Shown one piece after another: positions 31,101 through 43,700 of a stretch of 64,000 nucleotides of DNA. Source of the stretch: Prostheceraeus crozeri. Taxonomy: Eukaryota; Platyhelminthes; Polycladida; Euryleptidae. The position numbers and the translations under genes were made by a program. Below the pieces are notes generated by a model that was not told where the DNA came from, ran no database searches, and saw only the letters and a program-made list of their open reading frames with translations. Within the stretch, counting starts at the first letter, position 1. The number at the start of each line of letters is the position of its first letter. The stretch spans positions 744,001 to 808,000 of the forward strand of contig CAJQUW010014303.1 of the NCBI GenBank assembly GCA_907163375.1, written 5' to 3'.

Positions 31101-34100
31101 TTGAGCTATAGCCCTAGATAAGTTAATTGACATAATTAACAGAACAGCTAATTGACTTTAACATTTACTGAAACTGAAATGAATTCAACAAAGCTTAAGA
31201 ACTATAATTGCACATATAATATTCATTACAAAAATGACTGCATGCAGAATGTAAAATTTAAGCAGTTAAATAATCGAATATTCATTTCTTATTGTTAGAT
31301 TCGTAAATTCCCCTTCATGTTGCGTAATATAACAGGGTTTCTGACGTAAACGTTTATTGTTTACTCATGTAGATATTCAATTAAAAAGTCAAGCGATTTT
31401 ACGGACACCCTGTAATTGTATTGTGTTGAGGCGCAGTTTGGCACTGGAGAACAAATTTTTAGTCTCATGGCTATCATTATGGACTATGCAGTGACAAAGC
31501 ACTCGATGTGGTCTTTACACTGTGGACTCCAATTCACAGAAGTACTGAATGTGGCTGAAAAATATCTTTGCGATCGAAAGATCAATAATTCGTACAGCAA
31601 CCAGGTTACTTAAAAATTCCTGCGAATTGTTTTGCTTATTGCGACTATATGTTCCAGGTATGACGGTATTGCGATTTGCAATTTGCAGTCAAGATCTTTA
31701 CATTTATTCCACACTATGTCGGAGATTTTTATTTGATTGATGTAGTTTCATGAGATGCACGTACTCGCAGACTGGAATAACAAGTTGTGATTCTTGAAAG
31801 ATAATTATGTGATGGCAGCTAGATACATGAATCGTATCAATTACCATCACCTCAGAAGAATATGATCTTCACAGTTTACTTTTTTATTTATTGTATGCTG
31901 TTCGGTGAAAAACGTTCAGGCGACCACACATCGGATTATAACAGGATTCATTTCGCCATTGTTCGAGCAGGCCTTATTTGCAGCCATCGACCGAGTAAAA
32001 TCTCGAGTGAATCAACCAACATTTGGCCTTTGCGATCAAGTGCTCTAAGCTTGTGTAAAAGAAGAGATAGTTGAATCAGGAGTAATATCACAATTTTGAT
32101 CATCGATTTGATTTTCTCCTTTGAAAAGTATATCAGAAAAATTTGTATTCATCAAGTTTTGTCAAAAAGGTGGACATACTGCAGCGTTCTGAGGCAAGTG
32201 TCATTTTTACGTCCTTTAAAGATGTATGATTATGAATTTCTAACATTTTACCCAATTTCACTCAAAGAAAATCAGTAGAACGTTTAGTCACTTCTGGCTG
32301 TGGCAGATTTCATCATTTTGGTTTTCGTTGCTCCAAAAAACCCAAACGAAGAATTTGAAGACAGTAGGAATCGCAGGATTTCCTCTTTTCCACTCATTGA
32401 TTCCTCATTGACATTTGTAGAGTCATCTATCTAAATCGACATTTCGAACTATTTCCACACCTGTAACACTAGGTGACATGCCATGCGTAATTCACGCGTA
32501 ATTACGGAACACCCCAAACATCCGTGGTTAAAGACATTCTATTCTTCTACGCGCGCACATACGCGCTGCACTAAGAGTCAGAAATCACTTGATCTGATGC
32601 TGTTAAAACATGGGGAATGTTTATGAATACGCCCGGGCGAGCGTTTATAGTTTGCGCGGCGTCTACTGTTGTCTGCGTTGCCACTTGAACCACGGATGAA
32701 CCGCTAAGCATGTTTTGCATTCCCTGAGCATGAAATTGAGGTCCTATCACGTTGTTTAGCGATTGATGCATACATGCAGACACATATGAGACGCTAAGTC
32801 TATATAACAGGACTGCGGACACATGTTGCAACAATGTCACGCATAGCCACGGATGTTTAGGGTCATGTGTAATTACGCGCAGTTTACTCGTGAATTAGGC
32901 GTAATTGAGCGTGGCATGTCACCAAGTGGTGCCATGAGTAATTTCTCAAAATCATAATTTCGTTCATGAACAGTTCATCTATTTGACAATCGTTTGATTC
33001 CAGACAGGTTCCTGAAGATCAGCGAGGTATACCTCAACTTGCATTGAAGTTAACGGACCATCTTGTCGAACACATCAAGGTATTTCCGTAACCATGCAAT
33101 CTTTAAAATCGTTTGAGTTTCTTGCATCCTCTGCAGAGATCACTACCATCGTTGTATGAAGATCTGGAGGAAATGCTGCGGAGAACGTCAATTGATTTAT
33201 CAAAATTGGGCTGTGGACCTCCACCCGATGAGGCAGGAAAACGCGCGTATTTATCAAAAGTATGTCACGTCTGTCCGTAGTTCCTATTCAAAATGAAGTG
33301 AATTTGTGAAAATTTTAACTGTCAATGTGTCTTATCAGCAAAAGTCTAAAATGCTGGGGTGCAATTTTGCAGGATACCTGACAACAATAGAACCGTGAAT
33401 GATGAAAGCTACGTACATGTGTAGCACATCTACCACAAAAATTGACATCATTGCCTGCACGGAATACCGCATCCCAGTGTTGCCCCAGCGGCGGAATCGA
33501 TGGACTCGGCGGAATGCTTGACGTGGCGGTGGAAGTTTGACAATTTGAAAATTCCATCGATCTACTGTTTTTACTTGGTGCTTTCCGTTATAGCTATAAA
33601 GCGCAGCCTAAAATGAAACAGAACTAGATCAACAGATCACTTCGCACATTATATCAGATCGTAAGGACTGCGCTTACCATAAGTTGCATGAATTCAACTT
33701 CATCAACCGGAAATGCATATAATTTGTATACGTAATACAGAATCCTACTGCATGCCGAGTGGGCCGAGGGGCATGTACCGGGCTTGACAATTCAAACCCA
33801 TTTACAAGTTTGCGCTCATGTCTTCGTTATATTCAACTTAATTCGATAGAACTGTGATTTTTTTGATACAGTGACAATAGTCAATATCTGTAGCAAACAA
33901 ATCTGAAAAATTTATGCTAAACATAATCAAAGTTGATTTATTGTTCAGAAATTCTCAATGCTCGATGAAAATGTTGAAAGCCGTGACATCTGACATTTTC
34001 CTTAGAATGAATGACCCTAAATTCATCATGCAATTCTCTACAACGAAGTGACAAGAGAATATTGAAGAAAGTTCATTTCTTTCAAATTGAAGTTTAACTT

Positions 34101-36831
34101 TTGGATATAAAACCTGAATTCCAACCTGAAAAATCCAACTGTTTTAAAGAGAGATTCGCCTTGCTAAAATTGAAAATAGTTAACCAGAATTTCAGCTTCA
34201 TAACATCGAAAGTAATTAATAATTATGATGTAAGTGACCTGAAGAAAATGACATATTCTCATATCAGTGATGGAAGCACAGAATTCTGTGGCTGGAAGTG
34301 AGGCACCAAGGTTTGATTGAGTTTTAAAAGTGCACGCTTAGGCAGTCAGGGTGTCACAAGTATACAAGGGTGGGCACAAGTTACCCGTCTTTACCCATCT
34401 TTCGTCTTTTAAATAAGAATACAAGGCTTGTGTGAATACAAAGAATACAATGTTTGTGTGACATCATACAATAGAGTGACATCGAATGTCTTGCTTTGCT
34501 GACGATCCGAACGATTTTAACTTCTATTCGACTTCTTGCTTCTATTGTATTCTGACAAGACAGCTCTATGTCACCTGCATGTGTGATGTATTTCGGTCAT
34601 TCTTGGTTATTGTTTTAGTTTCTAGCAGGCGATATCATCTTGTCAGATCAGCGCTAATTGGGATCTGCAATGAATCGGTTCAATATCTCCTCAACAAGAG
34701 TTCCATTTTTCAGTATTTAGTTCAACCGACAGACTTATCCGTAGAAATCCGACTTTGCGCTTTGGGCAAGTTAGTTGTACTACTACAGACAATTAGTGTT
34801 TGTTGATGGCAATTGCATCTGCTCGGTCAGACAGCAATAATATCTTATGAGGAATGAAAACGTGTTGCGCCTACAGTAAATTCTGTGAATATCATTTTTG
34901 TAATCAGGAGAGACTGTTTGTTTATCTGCGACAGTAACATCGGTTGTCATGACGTTTTCATTATCTTTAGCAGCAAATCGGTCAACCTACTGGTAATGAG
35001 GATAGTTGTATTTCTGGTTGATGATGGAAATTTCTGCCATGAAAGTGCAATCAAATCATGAGAGTGACAATTCTGATTTTGAGCTTTTAAATGTATGCTG
35101 GATCATTACGTTATTTAGTGTATGAAACTGGGAAGTACATGGATCTACATAAACAAATGGGATTTTTCAATGTTTTAGGCTCTGTAACTGGCCGGGCGAC
35201 TGGAGGTACAACTTAAGAATCGCCGTTTTACTGATGTTGGGTGACAATCTACATATCAAAAGTAACAGGAAGCTCGTGCTCGAATTTAGAAAGAAAATGT
35301 CAGTGACTCTTGGACTATAACCACTCATTGCGTGCAAGCAAGTGATCGATCATACATGACAGACATGCAGAGAGGAACGCTGCCAGAGAAGATACATATG
35401 CTTAAAACCCACTGGAGAAGAGAGAATGCCATGGGTGTGATTAAAACATGGCCTGATTTCTTTGAATCTAATCCAGCGCATCGAGAGACAATTTACAAGA
35501 CAAACTTGATGTACCGGATCGGTGTCTGATGCCCCTCGATCAGGCAGACCAGTAATTATCAATACGACTGGTCTAATAAGAATCGTTTGCACAAATGTTT
35601 GTGGAAAATCCCCAAACTTCTGCCGTATCTGCATTACGACAACTCGACATTGATCGAAGAAGTTTACGACGCATCATGGGCAGTATTGGGCTGAAGGTCT
35701 ACATTCCACAACTGGTTCATGGTATGGTTGAAGACGACGGTGACAGACGTTCCCAGTTTTGGGAATTGTTTCGTAATCAACTTGATGACACTCCCGAACT
35801 TCTTGATTACATCATTTGGTCTGACGAATCAATCTTCAAATTATCCGGCCATATGAATGGACACAATTGTGTTTATTACGATACAAGTAATCCACACGCC
35901 TCCATTTAAAAGCATCTCAACCAACGTGGTGTGTCTGTTTGGGGTGGAATTCCTTCCAATAGAGTCATAAGTCCAATATTTATCGACGGAACATTGATTA
36001 TTGATTGAGGCCAAGTACTTGACTCTCTTATAAAAAGAGATGTTCTCCCAATACTTGAACAGCGCCAAGATTTCAATTTCTTGGCACCGCCCGAGTTTGC
36101 GAAGTGCGCACGTGATTTTCTTGATCAGACATTTTTCCAGGCCGATGTCTCGGGAGGCGTGGATGTGTAGACTGGCCCCCACGCACCCCTGATCGAACGC
36201 CGCTTGATTTCTTCTTTTGGAGAACGGCAAAAGAATACGTCTACACAGAGAGGTTGACAGATGTAGAAGATTTTTTTGTTCTTGTAAATAACAATTCAGA
36301 CCTCTCAAAAAGTTTGCGGAAGTGTGCGTCAACGACGTGACTGATGTGTCGATGCTGGTGGTCTACACTTTGAGCAGTTGTAAGAAACTAATAGACCTTT
36401 ATTTGATATTTGCTATGTTTGTTTCGTTACATGCATAGCTAATTGATAAAATAAATGGTATGTGATTTCGGAAAACATTGTATTATTGAAATACAATGTT
36501 TACTCAACTGTTCCTAATGCAATTGTATCAAGCTGTGAATGCGTAGTTAACGAGAAGCTTTTCACAACTCATTCCAAGCAATTTTCGGTTATCTGGAGAA
36601 TTTTTTTTTAAATGTTGTCTGCATTTCAGTTGATAAGCGATTTAATCGCAGACATTGATCAGTTGGTGATAAAGGGAGATACTGTGGCAGTTGATGTATT
36701 GAAAAGCAGCAAAGGAAGCCCGCTATTTACATATGATTACCAAGGTTGTCAGTTGCAAGTAGTCAACACTGCCTGGGCGTGGCGAACACGATTTAATCAA
36801 TTTCGAGGAGCTATTGTGAACGCAACAAATG
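28167..36831 (+). CDS. Mx-like dynamin-family GTPase, internal exons
   Basis: Four exons that join in frame: 28167-28365, 33004-33079, 33137-33259 and 36630-36831 (introns 4638, 57 and 3370 nt, all GT..AG). The 200 residues run from the GTP-binding G4 motif (VLTKPDLVDRGAE) through YSIVRCRGQQEITDGSTLND, a version of the KCRGQQEI phrase typical of Mx proteins, into the stalk helices (GIPQLALKLTDHLVEHIK, RSLPSLYEDLEEMLRR). Mx proteins are self-assembling GTPases that restrict viruses; classical dynamin is less similar at the CRGQQ segment. The exons for motifs G1-G3 and the GTPase effector end are not found in the window. Upstream DNA back to about 5 kb is mostly mobile elements, so they lie outside or are lost. 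All four exons are open, which favours a living gene. Confidence 0.75.
28815..28990 (+). mobile_element. tRNA-derived SINE-like sequence
   Basis: CCGTGGCACAGTGGTTGATC resembles a tRNA A box, and GATTCAAGCTT about 45 bp later resembles a B box, the spacing of an internal RNA polymerase III promoter. The tRNA-unrelated tail is not defined. It lies in the first Mx intron. Confidence 0.4.
29630..30300 (+). mobile_element. LINE 3' fragment (reverse transcriptase C-terminal domain)
   Basis: Plus-strand frames give QLCYLGDMLGQAGDRSDAVT, then MIRWISSKL, LGRLRWYGHVQRMQED and KPRGRPKRWCDNVRADFKAL, the post-catalytic domain of an animal non-LTR retrotransposon. At least one stop (about 29785). Only the 3' part remains, as usual for 5'-truncated LINEs. 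Different from the RTE copy at 25815. Confidence 0.75.
31333..31412. mobile_element. Possible tiny MITE with CAGGGT ends
   Basis: CAGGGTTTCTGACGTAAA on the left and CAGGGTGTCCGTAAAA on the right (reverse complement), only 80 bp in all, with TA after the right end. CAGGGTG ends also cap the mariner-type elements at 45586 and 53363. Confidence 0.3.
32467..32928. mobile_element. MITE with CACT(A/T)GGTGACATGCC ends
   Basis: Inverted repeats of about 60 bp with indels: CACTAGGTGACATGCC at the left and CACTTGGTGACATGCC at the right (reverse complement). Both arms also share CAAACATCCGTGG/CTAAACATCCGTGG. The CACT start resembles CACTA or Chapaev-type elements. The 462-bp element has no transposase. 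Confidence 0.65.
35330..36350 (+). pseudogene. mariner/Tc1-superfamily transposase relic
   Basis: The N-terminal helix-turn-helix region (LRQLDIDRRSLRRIMGSIGL) is followed by the catalytic start YIIWSDESIFKLSGHMNGHN (first Asp in WSDE), then VSVWGGIPSNRVISPIF. The remaining DDE part is barely readable. At least four stops or shifts. It lies on the same strand as the Mx gene, inside its third intron, and is unlikely to affect splicing by itself. No terminal repeats found. Same broad family as the elements at 45586 and 53363. Confidence 0.7.
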
Positions 36832-38590
36832 GTAAGTCACGGTATTCACAAGAACAAGAGCGAAACATTATTCAATGCGCCATACACTGTCTTTCTAGGG
36901 GATGGAATATAAACAAAGCATTAATCGACATAATAAAGCGATCAATAGGAAATTCCGCCACGATTAATCGTTAGACCGAAAGGTTGCGATTGAAGAGAGC
37001 AGAAAACCCGTCTGAAGAAATAATGATCGAATCAATTGTGACGTCATGTATCTGACATCACATCGCATCATAACGCATCATCGGCGCGTGTCCTCATTCA
37101 TGATTTTTAGTATTGCAGTATAGAAATAGATCTTGGCACTCATCGTGCTTTATAAAGTTTTATGTGAGTTCCATCAACCGCACCTATGACTCTTGGAAAT
37201 TGGCAAAGTTTGAAGAACTTTTGCTGATGCATGCTTCACATAATGAACAACTTTGTTCGCAATCACTTCGGCAATTGCTTTATGATTGCACCAGCAGTCG
37301 TTCTATATCATAAAGTTCCGCAAATGCATGCTGGCATGTTCCGGTTTAGTAAAATCGCAGTGCTACACACATTTGGAGCACTGAATAAATTGGACGATTT
37401 CTTAAAGTTCTTCGTGATAATTCCTCACCGAAATCGTCTACAAACTTGAATATTCACTTTCTCGTAAATCTGAAATTTCGGAATAGCTCGTCGTCTTTCA
37501 TGAAATCGAGAGGGCTTCTTCTATCTCGGAAATAGACCCCTGTGCTGCTGGCGAATGCCGCCGCCGGTCACTTCTTTGGCGTCGCGACGGCGGTTATCGA
37601 ACATATCGTTCGTTTCTGAGGTAAAGTCCTACTATACTTTCTAGTTGGGTATAACCAAGAGAGTATAGCCCTACATTCCGACAGGAACAAAGTTGTCAGT
37701 GAATAAGCTTGTATGGTTGTCGATCGGTCACGGTATAACATTTTCACTTTGCTAGAATTCAAGTGTAGGATGTACATGTATGTTACGTGTACTGTACAGT
37801 AATAAAGCCATGATGTCATGCAAATAATTCATCTGTTACTCAGCTTTATATAAGGGTGTCGTATTTCTGCTAATTACACAAAACTCACAATTGTTGTTTA
37901 ATTAAGAATCCTTAGTTGACAAGAAGCAACTGTAACTTCCGCTCGTTGAAATAATGCTAAAGTAGTCTGCTTTCGTTGTTTTATTAAATTCTCACATTTT
38001 TGCTTCTTAACTTACGTCCAGCAATCATTTCGCCACCCCGACTTATACAATAAGTGATACATCGCACCGGACGGTAACGTACGGTAAACTTGTTCATATA
38101 TCGATCGAGCAAACTTACCCTACGTTATTACTCTGACGCTCGGTGGTGTAGCTCAAAGAAGTGACCTCAGACCTATTTTTAGCCCTTTTTGTTTCTGCGT
38201 CTACTACCGAGCACCGAATCGATGAGATTCTGGAAACTGACCTCTGAGGAATGAGGATTTTTCTACACAATGCACGTTTAGAGAGTGAATACCGATTGCT
38301 CACTACATCCGTTTCAAAGACTCGAAGATGTCTCTAGGACTCGACAACAAGTATAAGATCAAACTGTGCAAAAAACTCTAAATCTTCATTTGCATGGAGT
38401 TATTTTGGAACCTTATCGTCTTCCGAAGATGTTGACGCCAAAGAATTCACAGAATTCGTTTTTTGTGACGCCTGTTTGAAAGAAACTTCATCGTCCTCAG
38501 TACTTAGTGATGTGAAAAAATATGAGAAGACTGTCATGACTGGAACCTCCTTGATCATCTCGAAATGAAACACAAACTGAAACCGAAACA
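36832..38590. other. Downstream of last Mx exon seen; no feature recognised
   Basis: Begins with a consensus 5' splice site (GTAAGT, 36832-36837), so the gene must continue. I cannot pick the next exon by eye. A GC-richer patch near 37530-37610 stands out but has no interpretable content. Confidence 0.4.
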
Positions 38591-38599
38591 ATCGTGTAC

Positions 38600-38880
38600 G
38601 GAGAAGTCAGCTGCATTACGCGCATCTTATTTCAAGCCTGTAAGTAATCCGATCGCGAAAAAAAGTTGCAGTAACGTCTAAGTTGCGGCCTGTTGACGTA
38701 GCATTATGGCTTTGTCCAGATCTGCTTCCTTTCGAAACTGTTCGCAACGAAGGATTTGTTGACTTTCTACGAAAGTACGAGATACTGCAGAATGAAGACA
38801 ACGCACCTCATCCAACGACCATTTTGAGGAATACTAGAGTGATATTTGATCCTGTGGAAAAGTTTGTTAAAACGTATAAA
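38600..38880 (+). pseudogene. hAT transposase fragment, N-terminal part
   Basis: LLPFETVRNEGFVDFLRKYE and HPTTILRNTRVIFDPVEKFV match the region after the BED zinc finger of hAT transposases (usual phrases: PF..V...GF..L and P...T). The frame stops near 38885 where a PLE begins. The later hAT segment at 45240-45565 is on the same strand, so the two may be one copy split by insertions. Confidence 0.6.
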
Positions 38881-38889
38881 AACTAACTA

Positions 38890-38925
38890 TAACTAAACTA
38901 ACTAAACTAAACTAACTAATAAAAA
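38890..38925. repeat. (CTAAA/CTAACT)n short tandem repeat
   Basis: Irregular run of ACTAACTAAACTAA units directly before the PLE phrase IVVPVDKASNNF. Confidence 0.8.
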
Positions 38926-40300
38926 CTTGATAGTCGTTCCTGTCGATAAAGCATCCAACAACTTTAGTTTCATATGTAAAAAGTTCTATCTCAAAATCCT
39001 GATGGACGAGCTTGGTTTTGACATAGATTCTTCCACTGCAGTAGGCAATGCAACTTATAAACCTGAGCTTATTTCTGAAAAGGAAGTCCTTACTAAACAC
39101 GTTAAATATATGAAATCAAACTTTAATATTAATGTTATTGACAAGGACCTTAAACTACCAAAACTTTTCTGGATTCCAAAATTGCATAAAAATCCTTATA
39201 AGTTTAGATTCATTGCCGGAGCCAGAAATTGTACAACTAAAATGTTATCGGTGAATATCAACAAAGGTCTGAAAGTGATGAGAAAATTTCCATAGATACT
39301 GTGAGTCAATCAGGAGTAATACTGGTTATTCCTACTTTTGGAGTGTAGCCTCGACTCAAGATTTTTTTAGGAATATTTCTAACGTGAATGTCCACTATAT
39401 GCAAGTTTTTGACTGCTCTACTCTTTATACAAACTTAGATCAAGGTGCTATCAAGAATAATATTTTTTCCATCCTTGATCTCACATTCTATTCCACCAAT
39501 CGTAGATACTTGTGTGTAGGATATGAGAAGTCGTTTTTCTCCAAAATCAAATATAAGGGGCATTTTTGTTATGACGTGGACTCTTTTAAGAAGGCTATTG
39601 ATTTTATAGTGTCTGAAGTCTACATTTCTTTTTCCGGTTATATGTTCAGACAAATTCGAGGGGTACCAATGGGAGGGAATTGCAGTCATTTACTTGCCGA
39701 CTTGTTTCTGTTAAATTGCCAATTTGCTTTTATGAAACAATTGGTTAAAAATAAAAAGTTTGGACTAGCTAAATTATTGTCAAACACTTCGAGATACAGG
39801 GTACAGCAGATACAAGGTACGAGGTAGGTATATAGACGATATATGCGTAATAAATTACAAGCATTTCAACACCTTAATTCCAAAAATTTACCCAGTGGAG
39901 CTTCTTGCAGATAGAAACGGAGTCAATGACAAAGCCGTTGTTTACCTCGATGTGAGACTCCAATCTAATGGTGACGGTCTTCGAACCTCAATATATCATA
40001 AAGTGGAAGATTTTGATTTCCCTGTTGTTCTGTTGACATTTCCAGACAGTGCAATACCTTATAACATGGGAGTTAATGTATTTGCCGGCCAGGTTTTACG
40101 TTATTGTCGCATCTGCTCGCATCTTGAAGATCTAATTAAACGAATTAATATGACACTTTTTGTGATGAGCAGCAGAGGATATTGTAAGTCTAAAATGAAG
40201 GCATGTACTGAGAAAATCCTAACCGGTCATAACAATTTTCCAGTCAAGTTTGGATATTTCTCAGCCAGGCAGCTGACATCGCAGTGCGCATTTTAAACAA
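38926..40300 (+). mobile_element. Penelope-like element, reverse transcriptase region
   Basis: Frames in order: IVVPVDKASNNFSFICKKFY, LFWIPKLHKNPYKFRFIAGA, FDCSTLYTNLDQGAI (motif A), IRGVPMGGNCSHLLADLF (motif B) and the catalytic IDD box (TATAGACGATATATGC at about 39832-39847), followed by VYLDVRLQSNGDGLRTSIYH and LTFPDSAIPYNMGVNVFAGQ. An extra 34 nt separates the conserved Arg-Tyr codons from the IDD box and shifts the frame. Another break lies near 39295. No GIY-YIG domain follows. The terminal phrase KFGYFSARQLTSQ is the natural end of this PLE group. Confidence 0.8.
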
Positions 40301-41160
40301 TAAAATTAACACTGTTTGTTTGTTTTCTTAGCATTTTTTATTGGTTATACCATTTCAGTATTTCACACATATATTTTAGTTTGTTTTGGTTGTATCCGTC
40401 TTTTGCGGTTGTTTTCTTTTTGTTTTTACTATTACTATCAGTATTACTTATCATAACACATATCATTACTGTATTGATTTTTGAATGCCAGCCGCATATA
40501 AGTTTATGCGGGGCCCCGCCCGCCTGGGCTTGAGCGTTCAGGTAGAGGGGCAGAAACGCGACCAGGTGGGTACCTGCTGACGACTGGCTATTGTTTTATT
40601 TGTTTTAACGTTGTTTTTTTATCGCCAACTGCCCTAGTGTGACGAATGGACTGTGTCGGTTACTGGTCTCCATGGGGTTGACATGGTGATTGCTAAGTGT
40701 CTATTTATATATAAGTTCCTAATCAATCGAGCCTGAAACTTTGACCAAGGAGATCACTTGTTAAGCGGCCTTGTACGATCTCGTACACTTAAGGGTGAAT
40801 TCCAGCCCGTATAGCTCTATGTTATGGACCCCCGGGAAGGTCCGCCCGGCACGCAATCAGATCCGTCATGTCTTTGTGCTTAAAGACCTTCATGCATTCA
40901 TGCATTTGTCGAGGATCACAAGTCAAAGGACCATTAGGCGTAAGGTCCAGCCCCGCTTTAAAAGCGCTGATTGAAAAATGGACTAGTGGGAAGGTCCTCC
41001 AAACCGATCTCGCCAAGTTGGCTCTAAAATGTAGTCCTAGGATAGTCAAAAGTTTGACGCGCCTTGAACGTTTAATGTCTGCCGGTAGGAACGCACCACC
41101 TGTCCTCTTAAGGGCAAACCTTAAGTCTCATTAAATATAAGTTTATTAAAGTTATGAAAC
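40301..41160. other. Probable PLE 3' region plus GC-richer unknown DNA
   Basis: A T-rich tail follows the PLE stop. Then GC-richer sequence (about 40500-41130) contains an 88-codon ORF (40868-41134) that I do not recognise and do not call as a gene. Confidence 0.35.
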
Positions 41161-41162
41161 AT

Positions 41163-43700
41163 TTAGACGTCGTTATGGGAATGTCCCAGCTTCAATTCAA
41201 GCAGTCGATTCTTGGGGACGAAAGGTTTCAAAGTTCGAATAATGTAAAGTCTGCGTGAGGCAGTCAACATAACCCCATCAAAATGGCTATTCCAATTCAA
41301 ATTGTCATTGATAGTAACCCCAAGAATCTTGACGCTGGATGCTAGTTCGATGTTGTCAGAGGGATATGTTCTCCTGTGCTTCTTTCTAAGAACCATCATT
41401 TGACGACACTACCGAAGATTCAGCGACATATAATTCATCTCTGACCATTGCTGAGCCAAATGCAAGATGTTGGGATTCGGATGGACATCTTTGCATGACT
41501 CAATCAATGTCACATCATCAGCGAATTCTACGATGCGAGCAGAATTGGACGAACACTGGAATGTAGCGATGAAGGTTGAAAATAGATGGGGGCCAAGCAC
41601 GGATCCCTGAGGAACACCAGGTGTGACTTTAACAAGCGAGCCAACACAACCATGGATGGAAACTCTTTAGAATCTATCTGTAAGGTAAAAGATTATCCAC
41701 TGCAGATAGCCCTTGCTTAAACCTGACTCACCCAAAATGTTTATAAGCCGATGATGTTGAACCTTATCGAAAGCCTTAGCATAGTCCAGGCAAGTTAGAC
41801 GAACACAAACATAATCATTTTCCTCCATAAATGACTTCACCGAATTATGAATGTCAATCAACGCACTTGTAGTGGAACCCCTCGGTCTTAAGGCATGCTG
41901 GTCATCACCAAACAGTCGCAGCATCGGATCACGCATTTTGGAAAGGATTATTCTCTCGAAGACCTTAGAAATTATAGGAAGCATCGAAATCTGCCGATAA
42001 TCATTGATGGTCGGATTACTGGTCTTTGAGATAGGCATGACGTATGCGCTTTTCCAAAGTTCGGAAATTCGCGGGCTGCTATTGACGAGCGATAGATATT
42101 TGTCAATGGCTCGCAGATAATGTGATCACACTCCCACAATAGTCGGGCATTGATTTCGTCATAGCCACAAGACTGTTTGAAACGTAAACTTTTCAAATTG
42201 CAATATACCTCAAAAGAATCAATTGAAATATCCCTGTGACCATCCTGAATATCATCAAGCTCGAAATCTGCATTTTCGTTGAAGCATGAGCTGAACTTGC
42301 ACGTCAATTCTGAAACAAAGTGGTTCGCTTCTTCTTCGTCGACAAACTGCGGATTACAGGTTGCTTTGCCCTGGACCTCACCCACCAACTGCCAAACGCT
42401 CTTTCACTCCACGTTTGTTTTGCCTTAAAGACTTCAACTTTTACCTTTCCCTTTAGGTGATTATACACTGGCCAATTCTTTGATCGGTAAGCTATCCAAC
42501 GATCCTCAATCATCTTCAGTACTGGTGTTATCTAAGGTTTGTCACTTTCTGAGATGGCAATTTCGAAACGAGGAATGCAACAAAGTGCTCGAGAAAAAAC
42601 CTCGTAAAATGCTAGGCATTTATCATCCACAGAATCTGCCCAAAATACAGTGTCAATATCAGTGTTAGACAAAGCTCGCAGAAAATCATGAATATGGCTC
42701 CGTTTAAAATCATAGACAGTTTTTCTGACAACACCACTTTTCGAAGTAACACCACAGGACTTCAGAAAAGCACACTTGTGATCAGACGTCAATTGCTCGG
42801 AAATCCATATCTGATCAAGGTAAGAATTCTCTCAAGTTGGCAGATCCACACAACTGTGAAACGAGAAATTTATATTGAACATCCTTGTATCAAAGTCATT
42901 GAAGTCCCCACATAAAATGAGCTGGTGAGTTGGAAAAGCATCCATAAGGGAGTCCAAGAACGAAATAACAGCTTCGTAAAAATTGCGATGATAGGGGGCA
43001 GACAAATTCGGCGGTATGTAAGAGCAACAAAGAATTAAATTCAATGCAGTCAACTTCACCATCAGAGACTCAACATCAGAAAAAGGTAGTTGCTGAATTT
43101 TCTCAGGCTTTCAATTTACGTGAAGGTACATACCTAAACAACCTCCTTAACGCTGTGATCGATCCGAACGGAACAGAGAAAAGATTGGAATTTTTAGCAA
43201 ATCATCGGAGATGTCATCACATAACCAAGTTTCTGTTATGGCTATACATTCAGGAGCAGTGTTACTAATAAGAACACAAAGTTCGTCAAATTTATAGAAA
43301 AGTGAGCCAACATTAGCCATCAAAATCGAGGGTACCTTTTTTGGATATAAAATCAATTTTGAAAATTTCTTAAGGCACCACGTTCACGAATTTGCCCCTT
43401 GTAAATAACGACATCATTGCCTAAATCCCGTTGTCGCTTGTGTTCGAGTCGCAGCATACTCTGCTCGGACCGCTGAAGTTTTGTAAGGTCATTTCCAACA
43501 GAAACATGCCTAGATTGCGAGTTTCTCAGATCTTTCGACTTCCGCAAAACTTCCAGTTTCATTGAGCGATCCTTGAACTTCAGACGTAAAGGACGAGCTT
43601 TACCACTGATAATTTTGCCAACTCTCCTGTGGTCCAAAAGTGCGATATCATCAAATCCAATCATCCCAAAAATTCTCTGAATAAGAGAGCCATCGCTATC
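41163..43700 (-). mobile_element. CR1/L2-type LINE, decayed and 3'-truncated
   Basis: Minus-strand order: ORF1 tail (HVSVGNDLTKLQRSEQSMLR, about 43510-43450), APE endonuclease (LMANVGSLFYKFDELCVLI; CIAITETWLCDD; LILCGDFNDF), then reverse transcriptase (INDYRQISMLPIISKVFERI; CLDYAKAFDKVQHHRLINIL; FADDVTL box at about 41530), ending abruptly at 41163 before the C-terminal domain. Frames change at least six times, so this copy is older than the one at 56521. Confidence 0.85.

Noticed and set aside
33315-33557. 80-codon minus-strand ORF starting MEFSNCQTSTATSSIPPSPS
   Set aside because: Lies opposite the Mx intron. It has a possible donor site, but no homology, no partner exon and no promoter.
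40868-41134. 88-codon plus-strand ORF starting MSLCLKTFMHSCICRG
   Set aside because: Overlapped by another open frame on the opposite strand in GC-richer DNA and matches nothing known; chance ORF is as likely.
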